A stretch of DNA of 64,000 bases from Terriglobus sp. TAA 43 (GCF_000800015.1 NZ_JUGR01000001.1:930001-994000); one strand, 5' to 3'; counted from the first letter of the stretch, positions 53,302 through 62,542 are shown. Notes: a model not told the origin generated them from the letters alone. Made by a program: numbers and translations.

Positions 53302-56300
53302 ATGCACGTTCGCAGTACCTCCAACCATTTTTTGCAGCTCGTTTTGGTTAGGCCAGTCGCAAAAGTAGCTCTTCTGGCCATGTTTTTTGCTTCATTTGGG
53401 TTGGTGAGTGGATGCGGATCAGGGTATGGCGTAGTCGCCACCGCTTCGAGCACCTCCGTCACAATGAACGCCGGCCAAACGGTTCAGATTCCGCAAGCCA
53501 CCACACATTCGTCCAAGTGGACGCTGAGCGGTATCGGGTGCAATGGGGCGAACTGCGGAACTATCGAGCCAAGCCTTAACTCCATCACCTATACCGCTCC
53601 CGCGACGGTTCAGTCGCAGATCCACGTGACAGCGGCGACGGATGACACTACAGGCAAGTTTGAGGCAACCGTCAACCCTGCGCTCAAAGTCAATGCATCG
53701 CTTAAGAATGCCACCGTCAACACTGCGTACACAGCAACCGTATCGACCAGCGGTGGATCGAGCCCAACACATATGGCGCTTTCATCGGGCGCCCTTCCCG
53801 CCGGTATGCAGTTCAATGCATCGAGCGGTCTGATCTCTGGAACACCAACCACTGCGGGCGACTATCCTGTGACCTTCCAGGCGACCGATGCCAGTGTCGC
53901 CGGCACAGCCACGACGGTCCAGACCACCGTTCGAGTACTCGCCAGTTCGCAAACTTCCTCTGTCAATATCACGACGTCGTCGCTCGATGTGGGCATCGTC
54001 AACCTCGCTTATAGCGCGGTATTGACTGCCAATGGTGGGACGACTCCATATACCTGGACCATCGCCTCCGGTTCTTTGCCTGCGGGGATCGCGCTTAGCG
54101 GCGACGGAGTGATAAGCGGAACGCCCACCGCCGCTGGCACCGCCAACTTTACGGCACAGATCACCGATAGCGCCGGCTCAAGCAGTTCCGTACCTCTAAC
54201 ACTTCTCATCCTCGATAGCGGTGCTCCTTCTACGCCACTGACAATCAGCGCACCTGGTGCGGGCACTGTGGGGACCGCTTACACCGGAACTATCGGCGTG
54301 TCAGGCGGTACAGCTCCGTATAACTGTTCCGTTGCTGGCGGACTCCTCCCGGACGGTCTTGTTCTGAATGGATGCGTCCTCACGGGTATGCCTACCACTG
54401 CAGGCAGCTATCCATTTGACGTCACCGCGACGGACGCTGCTTCTCCCTCGAATTCGTTTACCGCAACCATCGTTGTCAACATCGTCGATGCAGCCACAGA
54501 GCTTACGATCGGGCCTCCAGCATCCGCTACGGCCGGTGTCCCCTACAACTCCTCCATCTCAGTCAGCGGAGGCAAAGGTCCATATACCTGCTCGCTGATC
54601 AACGGGTCACTGCCGGCAGGCATCACTCAAAACAACTGCGCTCTGACAGGAACGCCTTCGGCACCGGGTACCTTCCCGATTCGAGTCAACGCTACTGACT
54701 CCAGCAATCCTGCGAACACCGCGACGGCAACGTTTTCCCTGGTCGTCGGCGGCACCGCGGGACCACTAACTCTCGCATCACCTCCGGCAGCAACCGTTGG
54801 TGCGACCTACAACGCAGCCATCGGCATTACCGGTGGAACCGCGCCTTATACCTGTTCAATCACCAGCGGAACATTGCCCAACGGACTAAGCCTAAACGGC
54901 TGCGCCCTCAGAGGCATCCCCACAACGGAGGGCAGCTATCCTCTTGGGGTCAAGGTATCGGACTCTTCCGGCACGACCACAACTGGAAGCATCGTGGTTA
55001 CAGTTGATTCCGCTGCAGCCTCGCTGGTGATCTCTTCCCCGGCCGCGGGAACGGTTGGAATGGCCTACAGTGGCACCATCGGTGTGAGCGGTGGCACTGC
55101 GCCTTACACATGCTCGCTCATTGGCGGAGCTCTGCCAGCGGGCATCGCGCAGAACAACTGTGCTCTGAGGGGAACCCCCACGACATCGGGCAACTTCTCC
55201 TTCGCAGTCAGAGCCACCGACTCCAGCAGTCCTGCAAATACCCGTACCGGGACGCTCTACATGGCGGTGAACGCCGCCCCGCAACTCAACATCTCATCAC
55301 CCGCGGCAGCAACTGTCGGAAAGGCTTATAGCGGCGCAATCGGTGTCACCGGCGGCACTGCACCCTATAGCTGCTCGATCGCCAGCGGTACACTTCCTGC
55401 CGGGCTCGCTCTAAATGGATGCACCCTGACCGGAACACCAACAAGAGCGGGAAGCTATTCGCTCGGAATCAGGGCTTCGGACTCTTCCTCGACGCCCATC
55501 TCCACAACAGGAAACGTCGTCGTTACAGTCAGCGCCGCCCCGGTCACATTGGTATTGACCTCTCCTGCACCAGGAACGGTTGGGGTGTCCTACAGCAGCA
55601 CCATCGGCGTAAGTGGTGGCACCGCGCCTTACACGTGCGCGCTCATTGGCGGAGCTCTTCCAGCAGGCATCACGCAGAATAACTGCTCTCTGACAGGAAC
55701 TCCCACGGCATCGGGTACCTTCTCGTTCGCAGTCAGGGCAACGGATTCCGCCAACCCCGCGAACACCAGGACAGGGACTCTGTCGTTCGTAGTGAACGCC
55801 GCAGCGGGTCAGCTCAACCTCACAGCACCAGCGGCCGCAACCGTTGGTACGTCGTACGGCGGAAGAATCGACGTCACCGGTGGTACGGCACCGTACAGAT
55901 GTTCACTCGTGAGCGGTACAGTTCCTGCAGGGCTCGCCCTCAATGGATGCTACCTCTCGGGTACACCCACAACGGCAGGAAGCTATTCGCTTGGGATCAA
56001 GGCAACAGACTCCTCCGCCACGCCCATTTCCACGACCAGCACCATCTTGGTCCAGGTTAATGCCGCACCCGTCACGTTGACTCTGACTGCTCCTGCCGCA
56101 GCAACACAGGGCACTACCTACAGCGGCATCATCGGCGTAAGCGGTGGCACTGCGCCTTACACGTGCACGATCACCGGCGGCAATCTGCCTGCAGGAATCA
56201 CACAGAACAACTGCGCTCTGACTGGAACTCCTTCGGCATCCGGCACCTTCTCAATCACAGTTAATGCGAAGGATTCCAGTGCCACTCCGAATAGCAGGAC

Positions 56301-58659
56301 ATCAACGCTTTCCTTCGTGGTAAATCCTGCGGCTGGTCAACTCACGCTTACATCACCTCCCACAGCCACCGTTGGCTCCACATACACCGGAACCATCGGC
56401 GTTAGCGGCGGCACTGCACCCTATACGTGCTCGCTGGCCAGCGGCACACTTCCTGCAGGCCTCACGATGAACGGCTGCGCCCTGGCAGGTACACCCACAA
56501 CATCAGGACGCTACTCACTGTCGATCAGGGCATCAGACTCCTCCGCAACGCCAATCTCGACAACAGGCAACATCGTGGTCCGAGTCAATGCAGCTGTCGC
56601 ACTGACCTTGACCTCTCCTGCGGCAGGAACGGTAGGCACCACGTACAGCGGCACAATCGGCGTACGTGGCGGCACCGCGCCTTACACCTGCTCGCTCACC
56701 AGCGGCACAGTTCCTGGCCTCACCCTGAGCGGATGCGCTCTCATGGGAACTCCGACAACAGCAGGAACCTACACACTGGGAATTGGTGTATCAGACTCTT
56801 CCTCAACTCCCGTCTCTACGTCTGGAAACATCACGGTAACCATCAACGCCGCGCCGACAGTTACGCTCACACTCTTTGCTCCCCCGGCGGCCACAGTTGG
56901 AACGGCCTACACCGGAACAATCAGCGTAAGCGGAGGCACCGCGCCGTACACCTGCTCGCTTGCCAGCGGCTCGGCTCCCGCTGGATTGACACTGAACAAT
57001 TGCACTCTCACTGGCACTCCGACAACTGCTGGATCGTTCACTCTTTCCATCAAAGCGTCCGATTCCAGTTCCCCAGCCAACACCACAACAGCGAATGTCA
57101 CTGCCGTTGTGAATTCAGCCCCCTCAAACACTCCCTCGGGAGCACCGCACATTAATTACACCGATCTCAACGTTGGCAGCGGTACAGGCGGCGACAACGG
57201 AAACGGCGTATACGTTCGAATCTTCGGCGCCAACTTCGGTTCCAGCCAGGGATCCAGCAACGTCACAATCGGCAACGGTTCTATCGTTACCAATTGCGCG
57301 CTGTGCTCGTGGAGTGACACGCAGATCATCGCTCAACTCGGTTCGTCCGCAACCACAGGACAAGTCGTCGCAACAGTCAACGGTCTGCAATCCAACGGAG
57401 TGCCCTTCACCGTTACGCCGACGACAATCCTCTTCGTCTCTCCAAATGGTTCTGACTCCAACAGCGGTTCGTTTACATCGCCGTTCAAGACCTGGCGTGC
57501 GGCGTTCAATTCCGCAACTTCGAACGATTCCAGGTCGCCATCGCAGAACACCGTGATCTACCTGGAACCCGGAACCGACGTCACCTTCGACGACGGCCGT
57601 GGATACAAGGCAGCAATCTCCACGGACAGAGGCGGTTCATCCGCTACCAGCCAGCTTTCCATCGTGGGTTATCCCGGCGGCACCGTGACCGTGGGTAGCT
57701 CTTCCATCACCAATGGCGTGCACGGATGGGCTAACTTCGTCACCATCGCAAACCTCAACATCGTCGGACAGGTTTCGGCAATCGATGCTGAGGCGGGCGA
57801 CGTCCGCATCATCAACAACAGCATCTCCTGCCCGGCTCCTCCGTCTGGCGTAGGTGGCACAGCCTGCGTCCTGGGTGAAACCACCGATCCCACCGAGACA
57901 TGGGTATTCCAGGGCAACAACGTGCACGACACGGGCGGTAACGTCGACAAGACCTACCACGCTGTCTACTTCTCCAGCAACGTGAACCACGCAGATGTGG
58001 GTTGGAACAATGTCGGTCAGAACTTCAAGGGTTACTGCCGCGGCATCATGTTCCACGCAACACTCGGCAACAACGAGTATGACCTTCACGTCCACGACAA
58101 CATCGTCACCAACTCTTACTGCGACGGCATTGCGTTGGCTTCGGTGAATCCTTCTCTGGGTACCGTCGAGGTCTACAACAACGTCGTATCGAATGCTGCG
58201 CTCGCATCGAACCCCTACGGTGTCGCGAATGAAGCAGGCATCGCTATCAATACGGATCCTGCCGGCGGCGGCAGCAGCGGCAACGTCGAGGTCTACAACA
58301 ACACCGTCGTGAACGCTGGCGCATATACCCTTGGCAACCAGAATGGCTGCTTCGGAGTTGTTCTGAGTGGTGCTGGTATGCACCTCACAAACAACATCTG
58401 CTCTCAGCCGTCATCCTCGCAGCCCTACATTGAGAAAGGATCGACCAACGTCAGTGGTAGCAACAACCTCTGGTATGGTGCCGGTGCCGCTCCCTCGTGG
58501 GACTCCGCTCCCATCACGTTGAATCCCTTGTTGTCGGCGATCTACTCCTTGCTGGGCTTGTCACCCGCAAGCGGCGCCGGAACAACGTCGATCATGTCAC
58601 CGTTCGACATCCTCGGAAATGCACGCGGCTCGCGGCCTTCCGTGGGTGCATATCAATAG
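53302..58659 (+). CDS. giant lipoprotein with 13 Ig-like (He_PIG) repeats, IPT/TIG and beta-helix
   Basis: A 1785-residue surface protein. The lipobox VSGC places the lipidated cysteine at C38. After a short domain come 13 Ig-like repeats of about 83 residues (128-1270; for example IGVSGGTAPYTCSL and LTGTPTTAGSYSL). An IPT/TIG domain (PHINYTDLNVGSGTGGD) follows, and residues about 1370-1785 form a right-handed beta-helix like that of the protein at 49608. Repeats 3-13 each have one conserved Cys pair. It is probably an adhesin or matrix protein holding or processing the EPS. Followed by a strong terminator. Confidence 0.9.
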   Translation: MHVRSTSNHFLQLVLVRPVAKVALLAMFFASFGLVSGCGSGYGVVATASSTSVTMNAGQTVQIPQATTHSSKWTLSGIGCNGANCGTIEPSLNSITYTAPATVQSQIHVTAATDDTTGKFEATVNPALKVNASLKNATVNTAYTATVSTSGGSSPTHMALSSGALPAGMQFNASSGLISGTPTTAGDYPVTFQATDASVAGTATTVQTTVRVLASSQTSSVNITTSSLDVGIVNLAYSAVLTANGGTTPYTWTIASGSLPAGIALSGDGVISGTPTAAGTANFTAQITDSAGSSSSVPLTLLILDSGAPSTPLTISAPGAGTVGTAYTGTIGVSGGTAPYNCSVAGGLLPDGLVLNGCVLTGMPTTAGSYPFDVTATDAASPSNSFTATIVVNIVDAATELTIGPPASATAGVPYNSSISVSGGKGPYTCSLINGSLPAGITQNNCALTGTPSAPGTFPIRVNATDSSNPANTATATFSLVVGGTAGPLTLASPPAATVGATYNAAIGITGGTAPYTCSITSGTLPNGLSLNGCALRGIPTTEGSYPLGVKVSDSSGTTTTGSIVVTVDSAAASLVISSPAAGTVGMAYSGTIGVSGGTAPYTCSLIGGALPAGIAQNNCALRGTPTTSGNFSFAVRATDSSSPANTRTGTLYMAVNAAPQLNISSPAAATVGKAYSGAIGVTGGTAPYSCSIASGTLPAGLALNGCTLTGTPTRAGSYSLGIRASDSSSTPISTTGNVVVTVSAAPVTLVLTSPAPGTVGVSYSSTIGVSGGTAPYTCALIGGALPAGITQNNCSLTGTPTASGTFSFAVRATDSANPANTRTGTLSFVVNAAAGQLNLTAPAAATVGTSYGGRIDVTGGTAPYRCSLVSGTVPAGLALNGCYLSGTPTTAGSYSLGIKATDSSATPISTTSTILVQVNAAPVTLTLTAPAAATQGTTYSGIIGVSGGTAPYTCTITGGNLPAGITQNNCALTGTPSASGTFSITVNAKDSSATPNSRTSTLSFVVNPAAGQLTLTSPPTATVGSTYTGTIGVSGGTAPYTCSLASGTLPAGLTMNGCALAGTPTTSGRYSLSIRASDSSATPISTTGNIVVRVNAAVALTLTSPAAGTVGTTYSGTIGVRGGTAPYTCSLTSGTVPGLTLSGCALMGTPTTAGTYTLGIGVSDSSSTPVSTSGNITVTINAAPTVTLTLFAPPAATVGTAYTGTISVSGGTAPYTCSLASGSAPAGLTLNNCTLTGTPTTAGSFTLSIKASDSSSPANTTTANVTAVVNSAPSNTPSGAPHINYTDLNVGSGTGGDNGNGVYVRIFGANFGSSQGSSNVTIGNGSIVTNCALCSWSDTQIIAQLGSSATTGQVVATVNGLQSNGVPFTVTPTTILFVSPNGSDSNSGSFTSPFKTWRAAFNSATSNDSRSPSQNTVIYLEPGTDVTFDDGRGYKAAISTDRGGSSATSQLSIVGYPGGTVTVGSSSITNGVHGWANFVTIANLNIVGQVSAIDAEAGDVRIINNSISCPAPPSGVGGTACVLGETTDPTETWVFQGNNVHDTGGNVDKTYHAVYFSSNVNHADVGWNNVGQNFKGYCRGIMFHATLGNNEYDLHVHDNIVTNSYCDGIALASVNPSLGTVEVYNNVVSNAALASNPYGVANEAGIAINTDPAGGGSSGNVEVYNNTVVNAGAYTLGNQNGCFGVVLSGAGMHLTNNICSQPSSSQPYIEKGSTNVSGSNNLWYGAGAAPSWDSAPITLNPLLSAIYSLLGLSPASGAGTTSIMSPFDILGNARGSRPSVGAYQ
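53683..57111 (+). repeat. thirteen tandem Ig-like repeats with alternating subtypes
   Basis: Period about 249 bases. Repeats 4, 6, 8 and 10 carry a QNNC turn and an ANT-type C-terminal strand. Repeats 3, 5, 7, 9 and 11 carry LNGC or MNGC and an ISTTGN-type strand. This points to duplication of two-repeat units. Repeats 1 and 2 lack the Cys pair. Confidence 0.85.
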
Positions 58660-58675
58660 CGATCTTGGAGTCGCT

Positions 58676-58704
58676 GGGGCGACGAAGTTTGTCGCCCCTT
58701 TTTT
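58676..58704 (+). terminator. rho-independent terminator
   Basis: GGGGCGAC (58676-58683) pairs with GTCGCCCC (58691-58698), followed by six T residues. It lies 16 bases after the giant lipoprotein stop; the T tract reaches into the stop codon of the convergent sugar-transferase gene. Confidence 0.9.
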
Positions 58705-60043
58705 AGATAGCCCCTCTTCCTACCAAAACTACCTTTACCGTCTCAAGCACGATGGCAAAGTCCAGCCAGATAGAAAGATGTTTTACATAGAAGAGGTCGT
58801 ACTCCACTTTGCGCCGCGACTCTTCAATGTTTGATCCGTAGTGATACCGAACCTGCGCCCATCCAGTCAGTCCCGGCAATACGGAATGACGATGCTGATA
58901 GAACGGGATATGGTCTTCCAGGATCGAGCACAGATGAGGCTGCTCAGGCCGAGGCCCAATCAGGCTCATCTCACCCTTCAGAACATTCAGTAGCTGCGGC
59001 AGTTCGTCGATACGATACTTCCGCAGATGACGTCCCAGCGTCGTGATGCGGTTTGTCTCTTCACCGGCCCAGCCAGTTTGCTCTCCCGTTTTCACAGGCG
59101 CCATGCTTCGGAACTTCAGAATGCTGAACGGACGGCCAAAGAGTCCGATCCTCTGCTGCCGGAAGAAAATGGGACCGTCGTTTCTCAAACGAATGAGAAG
59201 CGCCGTAACAAGCATCACAGGCGACGCCAGCAGCAGCAACGAACCGGCCAGCGCCACATCCAGGAACCGTTTCGTCAGTCGCTTGGTCGCACGATTTACA
59301 AAGTGTTCGCTGAAGATACAGTCCTGCGCACGCAGTTGATCCACACGCACACGCCCTGTCGCCCGCTCGAAGAACGTTTGCGCATCTTCAACGAAATGGC
59401 CCGCCATCTTCAGATCAAGAAGAAGCGACAAGTTGGCATCCGACTGCGCCTGCGCGTTTGCTACGATGACGCGATCGAAATGTTCCGTACCGTTCTTCGT
59501 AGTGTCCAACGCGGAACGCAGTTGCGACGGAAGCGTAATACGCGCCACTTCCATATTCCATTCGGGACTGGAAGCGATCACTCCTTGCAGTTCGCCCGCT
59601 TCATCACCTGCACCAACAATCAGAACCTGCTCGCGCTTTCGCGGAAGTGCCAGCCGCCTGGACACCAGTGTGACCGCAGCAACAATCCCCGCGAACATTA
59701 CCGTGCGCGAGAGCACGGGCCTGGCAACAGGAATGAGCAGCGAGACAACAGCAAGCAGCAGGAACAGAACGCCGAAAGCGCGCATCACCTGCACCAGTGT
59801 GTCGCGCCCCATGCGAACCACATTGAGGTTATAGAGCTCGTGGTAGTACAGAATCATCTGGCACAAAAGCCCGGCAGCCATCAGCCGCAATAGGCCAAGC
59901 ACAAGACTGCCAGGAGAGCGATTGGGCTCTACTGCCACCAAAGGCAAAACGAACAGCAGCGGTGCCACGATTACCAGCACCACAAAATCAAACGTGAGAA
60001 GAAGGGCGGCCCTCGGTGGGAGGGCCTTTCCGCTTATCTTCAT
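58703..60043 (-). CDS. initiating polyprenyl glycosylphosphotransferase (WcaJ/EpsB-like)
   Basis: A 446-residue enzyme that transfers a sugar-1-phosphate to undecaprenyl phosphate, the first step of repeat-unit assembly. Four or five N-terminal helices are followed by a CoA-binding-like domain (VLIVGAGDEAGEL) and the catalytic domain: KRFLDVALAGSLLLL, ILKFRSM, YRIDELPQLLNVLKGEMSLIGPRP, LPGLTGWAQV. AGGAG precedes ATG 60043, nine bases after the aminotransferase stop, so the two form an operon. Confidence 0.94.
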   Translation of the reverse strand: MKISGKALPPRAALLLTFDFVVLVIVAPLLFVLPLVAVEPNRSPGSLVLGLLRLMAAGLLCQMILYYHELYNLNVVRMGRDTLVQVMRAFGVLFLLLAVVSLLIPVARPVLSRTVMFAGIVAAVTLVSRRLALPRKREQVLIVGAGDEAGELQGVIASSPEWNMEVARITLPSQLRSALDTTKNGTEHFDRVIVANAQAQSDANLSLLLDLKMAGHFVEDAQTFFERATGRVRVDQLRAQDCIFSEHFVNRATKRLTKRFLDVALAGSLLLLASPVMLVTALLIRLRNDGPIFFRQQRIGLFGRPFSILKFRSMAPVKTGEQTGWAGEETNRITTLGRHLRKYRIDELPQLLNVLKGEMSLIGPRPEQPHLCSILEDHIPFYQHRHSVLPGLTGWAQVRYHYGSNIEESRRKVEYDLFYVKHLSIWLDFAIVLETVKVVLVGRGAI

Positions 60044-60052
60044 GGTCGTCTC

Positions 60053-61201
60053 CTAAACGAGTTCCGCAACCACCGGCGTAGCCTCTGGCTTCAGAGTGCT
60101 GACTGCCTGCTTGAGTGCGTTCACAACGCGATCAACCTCGTCGTCGCGCAGTTCCGGATAGATCGGCAGCGAAAGAACTTCGCGAGCGGCGCGTTCTGCC
60201 TCCGGCAACGATCCTTCTTCATAGCCAAGCTCCGCGTACATCGGCTGACGGTGCAGCGGAATCGGATAGTGAACAGCCGATTCAATGCCCTGCTCCTTCA
60301 GGAACTGCTGCACTGCATCACGCTGCTGGACGCGAATCGTGTACTGATGGAAAACATGGGTGCGGCCAGGAGCGGCCTGCGGCAGAACAATCTCTTCCAC
60401 ATCCACAAGACCTTCGCTGTAGCGTGCAGCACGGTCGGCACGCTTAGCGTTCCATGTATCCAGATGAGGCAGCTTCACGCGCAGCAGCGCGGCCTGCAGC
60501 TCATCCAGGCGGCTGTTCCATCCCAGAAATTCGCTGCGATACTTCTTGGCGCTGCCGTGTGCACGAGCCATGCGAAGGTACTGAGCCTTTTCCGCATCGC
60601 CCGTAACAATCATGCCACCATCGCCATACGCGCCAAGGTTCTTGCTCGGGAAGAACGAGATGCAGCCATAATCGCCGAACGAGCAGACCGGATCACCTTC
60701 ATAACGCGCGCCCAAAGCCTGAGCCGTGTCACCCAGAAGAGCCAGGCCGTGCTTCGTGGCAAATGCGCTGATTGCAGTGATGTCCGCTGCCTGACCATAC
60801 AGATGAACAGCGACCACCGCTTTGGTTGCCGGCGTCACCAGCGACTCCAGCTGCTCGGGGTTCATCGTGTAGGTGATCGGGTCAATGTCGGCAAACACCG
60901 GGGTAGCACCCAACAGGCCTACCGTGTCCGAAGTAGCAACGAAGGTAAACGCCGGAACAATGACCTCATCGCCAGGGCCAACGCCTGCAGCTTTGAGCGA
61001 AAGCAGAAGCGCATCGGTTCCCGACGCAACGCCCACTGCATAGCCCACATTGCAGTACTCGGCCATTTCCTTTTCCAGAGCAGCGACCTCCGGACCAAGA
61101 ATGAAGTGCTGATTCTGCAGCACACTCTCCATCGCCACTCCGATTTGATCGCGCAGTGAAGCGTACTGCCTCTGCAAATTCAGCATCCGTACCGGTTCCA
61201 T
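60053..61201 (-). CDS. DegT/DnrJ/EryC1 sugar aminotransferase (WbpE-like)
   Basis: A 382-residue PLP enzyme. The Schiff-base lysine is K187 in FFPSKNLGAYGDGG, and D158 in LGDTAQA contacts the cofactor ring. GTDALLLSLKA and PAFTFVATSD match the WbpE/WlbC subgroup, which aminates the 3-keto sugar made by WbpB. This fits the WbpB-, WbpD- and WbpI-like genes 35-40 kb away. ATG 61201 with GGGGGA upstream is chosen over the frame's GTG at 61252, which lacks homology. Confidence 0.93.
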   Translation of the reverse strand: MEPVRMLNLQRQYASLRDQIGVAMESVLQNQHFILGPEVAALEKEMAEYCNVGYAVGVASGTDALLLSLKAAGVGPGDEVIVPAFTFVATSDTVGLLGATPVFADIDPITYTMNPEQLESLVTPATKAVVAVHLYGQAADITAISAFATKHGLALLGDTAQALGARYEGDPVCSFGDYGCISFFPSKNLGAYGDGGMIVTGDAEKAQYLRMARAHGSAKKYRSEFLGWNSRLDELQAALLRVKLPHLDTWNAKRADRAARYSEGLVDVEEIVLPQAAPGRTHVFHQYTIRVQQRDAVQQFLKEQGIESAVHYPIPLHRQPMYAELGYEEGSLPEAERAAREVLSLPIYPELRDDEVDRVVNALKQAVSTLKPEATPVVAELV

Positions 61202-61247
61202 TCTTGTCCCCCATTTCGCAGGTGTAGACCACCTTGCCCCATGCTGT

Positions 61248-61264
61248 TGCACGTCGGCGGCCAG
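61248..61264 (-). promoter_or_regulatory. candidate sigma-54 promoter, aminotransferase operon
   Basis: Minus-strand sequence CTGGCCGCCGACGTGCA with GG and GC 12 bases apart. Predicted start near 61237 gives a leader of about 36 bases with GGGGGA before ATG 61201. Three consensus mismatches. Confidence 0.5.
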
Positions 61265-61350
61265 ATCAGGAATCGCGCGGATGGGCGGGTTTTCGGCGAA
61301 ATTCAGGCAGATATGGCCGTTGCACCGTCCTGCCGATGGGGATCACACAA

Positions 61351-61366
61351 TGCAAGGGTTTGCATA
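61351..61366. promoter_or_regulatory. TGCA-N6-TGCA palindromic element, site 3
   Basis: ATGCAAGGGTTTGCAT is a perfect six-base inverted repeat. It lies between two divergent candidate sigma-54 promoters, about 90 bases from the minus and 140 bases from the plus -24 box. The rest of the 61202-61558 interval holds only those promoters. Confidence 0.4.
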
Positions 61367-61493
61367 CTTTTCGCGCGCGTCGGCAGTCGACTTCAGCGGT
61401 TACGCAACCTCCCTGGGAGCCATAATCCGGCGCTTTCCTGCAATTCATTGGGACTTTACATGCAGATGCGCCGCGCCACCCCCTGTTTCTCCA

Positions 61494-61510
61494 ATGGCAT
61501 GGCAAATGCA
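61494..61510 (+). promoter_or_regulatory. candidate sigma-54 promoter, SDR-epimerase gene
   Basis: ATGGCATGGCAAATGCA has GG and GC 12 bases apart and TGGCA/TGCA cores. Predicted start near 61521 gives a leader of about 38 bases with AAGGAG at 61544-61549. Confidence 0.5.
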
Positions 61511-61558
61511 ATTGCGTAAGTGCGAACCAGTCAACACACGCTTAAGGAGTGCATGAGG

Positions 61559-62542
61559 ATGGCACGTTATCTAATTACGGGAGTCGCCGGATTTATCGGT
61601 TCCTCTCTAGCCCACCACGTGTTGCAGCAAGGCCATGAAGTAATTGGCATCGACAATCTAGTGGGCGGCGATGTCCATAATCTGGATGACATCATTCGAG
61701 ACATCGACTTCCGCGTGATCGACATCAACGAGACCCTTCGGCTACGCGAATGCTGCCGAGGCGTCGACTATGTTCTCCATCAGGCAGCGTTGGCTTCCGT
61801 GCCACGCTCCATCCGTGAGCCGCAGGTCACGCATGTTGCCAATGTAGACGGAACCCTGAGCGTTCTCATCGCCGCGCGCGATGCAGGCGTCAAGCGTGTC
61901 GTCTATGCTGCATCCTCTTCCGCGTATGGCGACAAGTCGTCGCATCCGAAGAACGAGGACATGATCCCGTCGCCTCTCTCGCCCTACGCGGCCCAGAAAC
62001 TGGCCGGCGAGTATTACGTGAAGAGCTTCTGGCACGTATATGGACTGGAAGGCGTCTGCCTGCGTTACTTCAATGTCTTCGGACCGCGGCAGGGTTCTGA
62101 CTCACCGTACTCTGGCGTCATTGCGAAGTTCGCTTCTGAAATTCTGAAGGGCAACACGCCGCTCATCTTCGGTGACGGACACCAGAGCCGCGACTTCACG
62201 TACATCGACAATGTCGTATCGGCCAACATGCTGGCATGCATGGCTCCGGCAACAGATGTAGCAGGACGCGTATTCAACGTCGGTACGGGCCAGAGCCATT
62301 CCCTGAACCAGACCTACGACCTCATGGCGCACTATCTCTCCTTCAAGAAGGCGCCTCTCTACACCGCGCCGCGTCTGGGCGATGTATTGCATTCGGAGGC
62401 GGATCTTACCCTGTCGCGCAAGACGCTCGGGTATGAACCGATTCACAGTTTCAAAGACGGCCTGGCAAAGACAGTGGGATGGTTCCTGGAGCAGGAAGCT
62501 TCAGCCATTACCAAGTCCGCCCAGTACCGTATGGTGGGCTAA
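61559..62542 (+). CDS. UDP-N-acetylhexosamine 4-epimerase-like SDR (WbpP/TviC group)
   Basis: A 327-residue extended SDR enzyme. GVAGFIGS (8-15) binds NAD, and the catalytic set is in ASSSAYGD (about 118-125) and Y143/K147 (YAAQK). AALASVPRSI is characteristic of WbpP/TviC-type UDP-GlcNAc or UDP-GlcNAcA 4-epimerases. ATG 61559 is used because AAGGAG lies nine bases upstream; ATG 61553 is only three bases from it. Followed by glmS after 37 bases. Confidence 0.92.
   Translation: MARYLITGVAGFIGSSLAHHVLQQGHEVIGIDNLVGGDVHNLDDIIRDIDFRVIDINETLRLRECCRGVDYVLHQAALASVPRSIREPQVTHVANVDGTLSVLIAARDAGVKRVVYAASSSAYGDKSSHPKNEDMIPSPLSPYAAQKLAGEYYVKSFWHVYGLEGVCLRYFNVFGPRQGSDSPYSGVIAKFASEILKGNTPLIFGDGHQSRDFTYIDNVVSANMLACMAPATDVAGRVFNVGTGQSHSLNQTYDLMAHYLSFKKAPLYTAPRLGDVLHSEADLTLSRKTLGYEPIHSFKDGLAKTVGWFLEQEASAITKSAQYRMVG

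Noticed and set aside
53683-57111. DNA repeat array resembling a CRISPR or satellite
   Set aside because: The 249-base period is fully coding and translates into Ig-like domains; spacing and divergence do not fit CRISPR.
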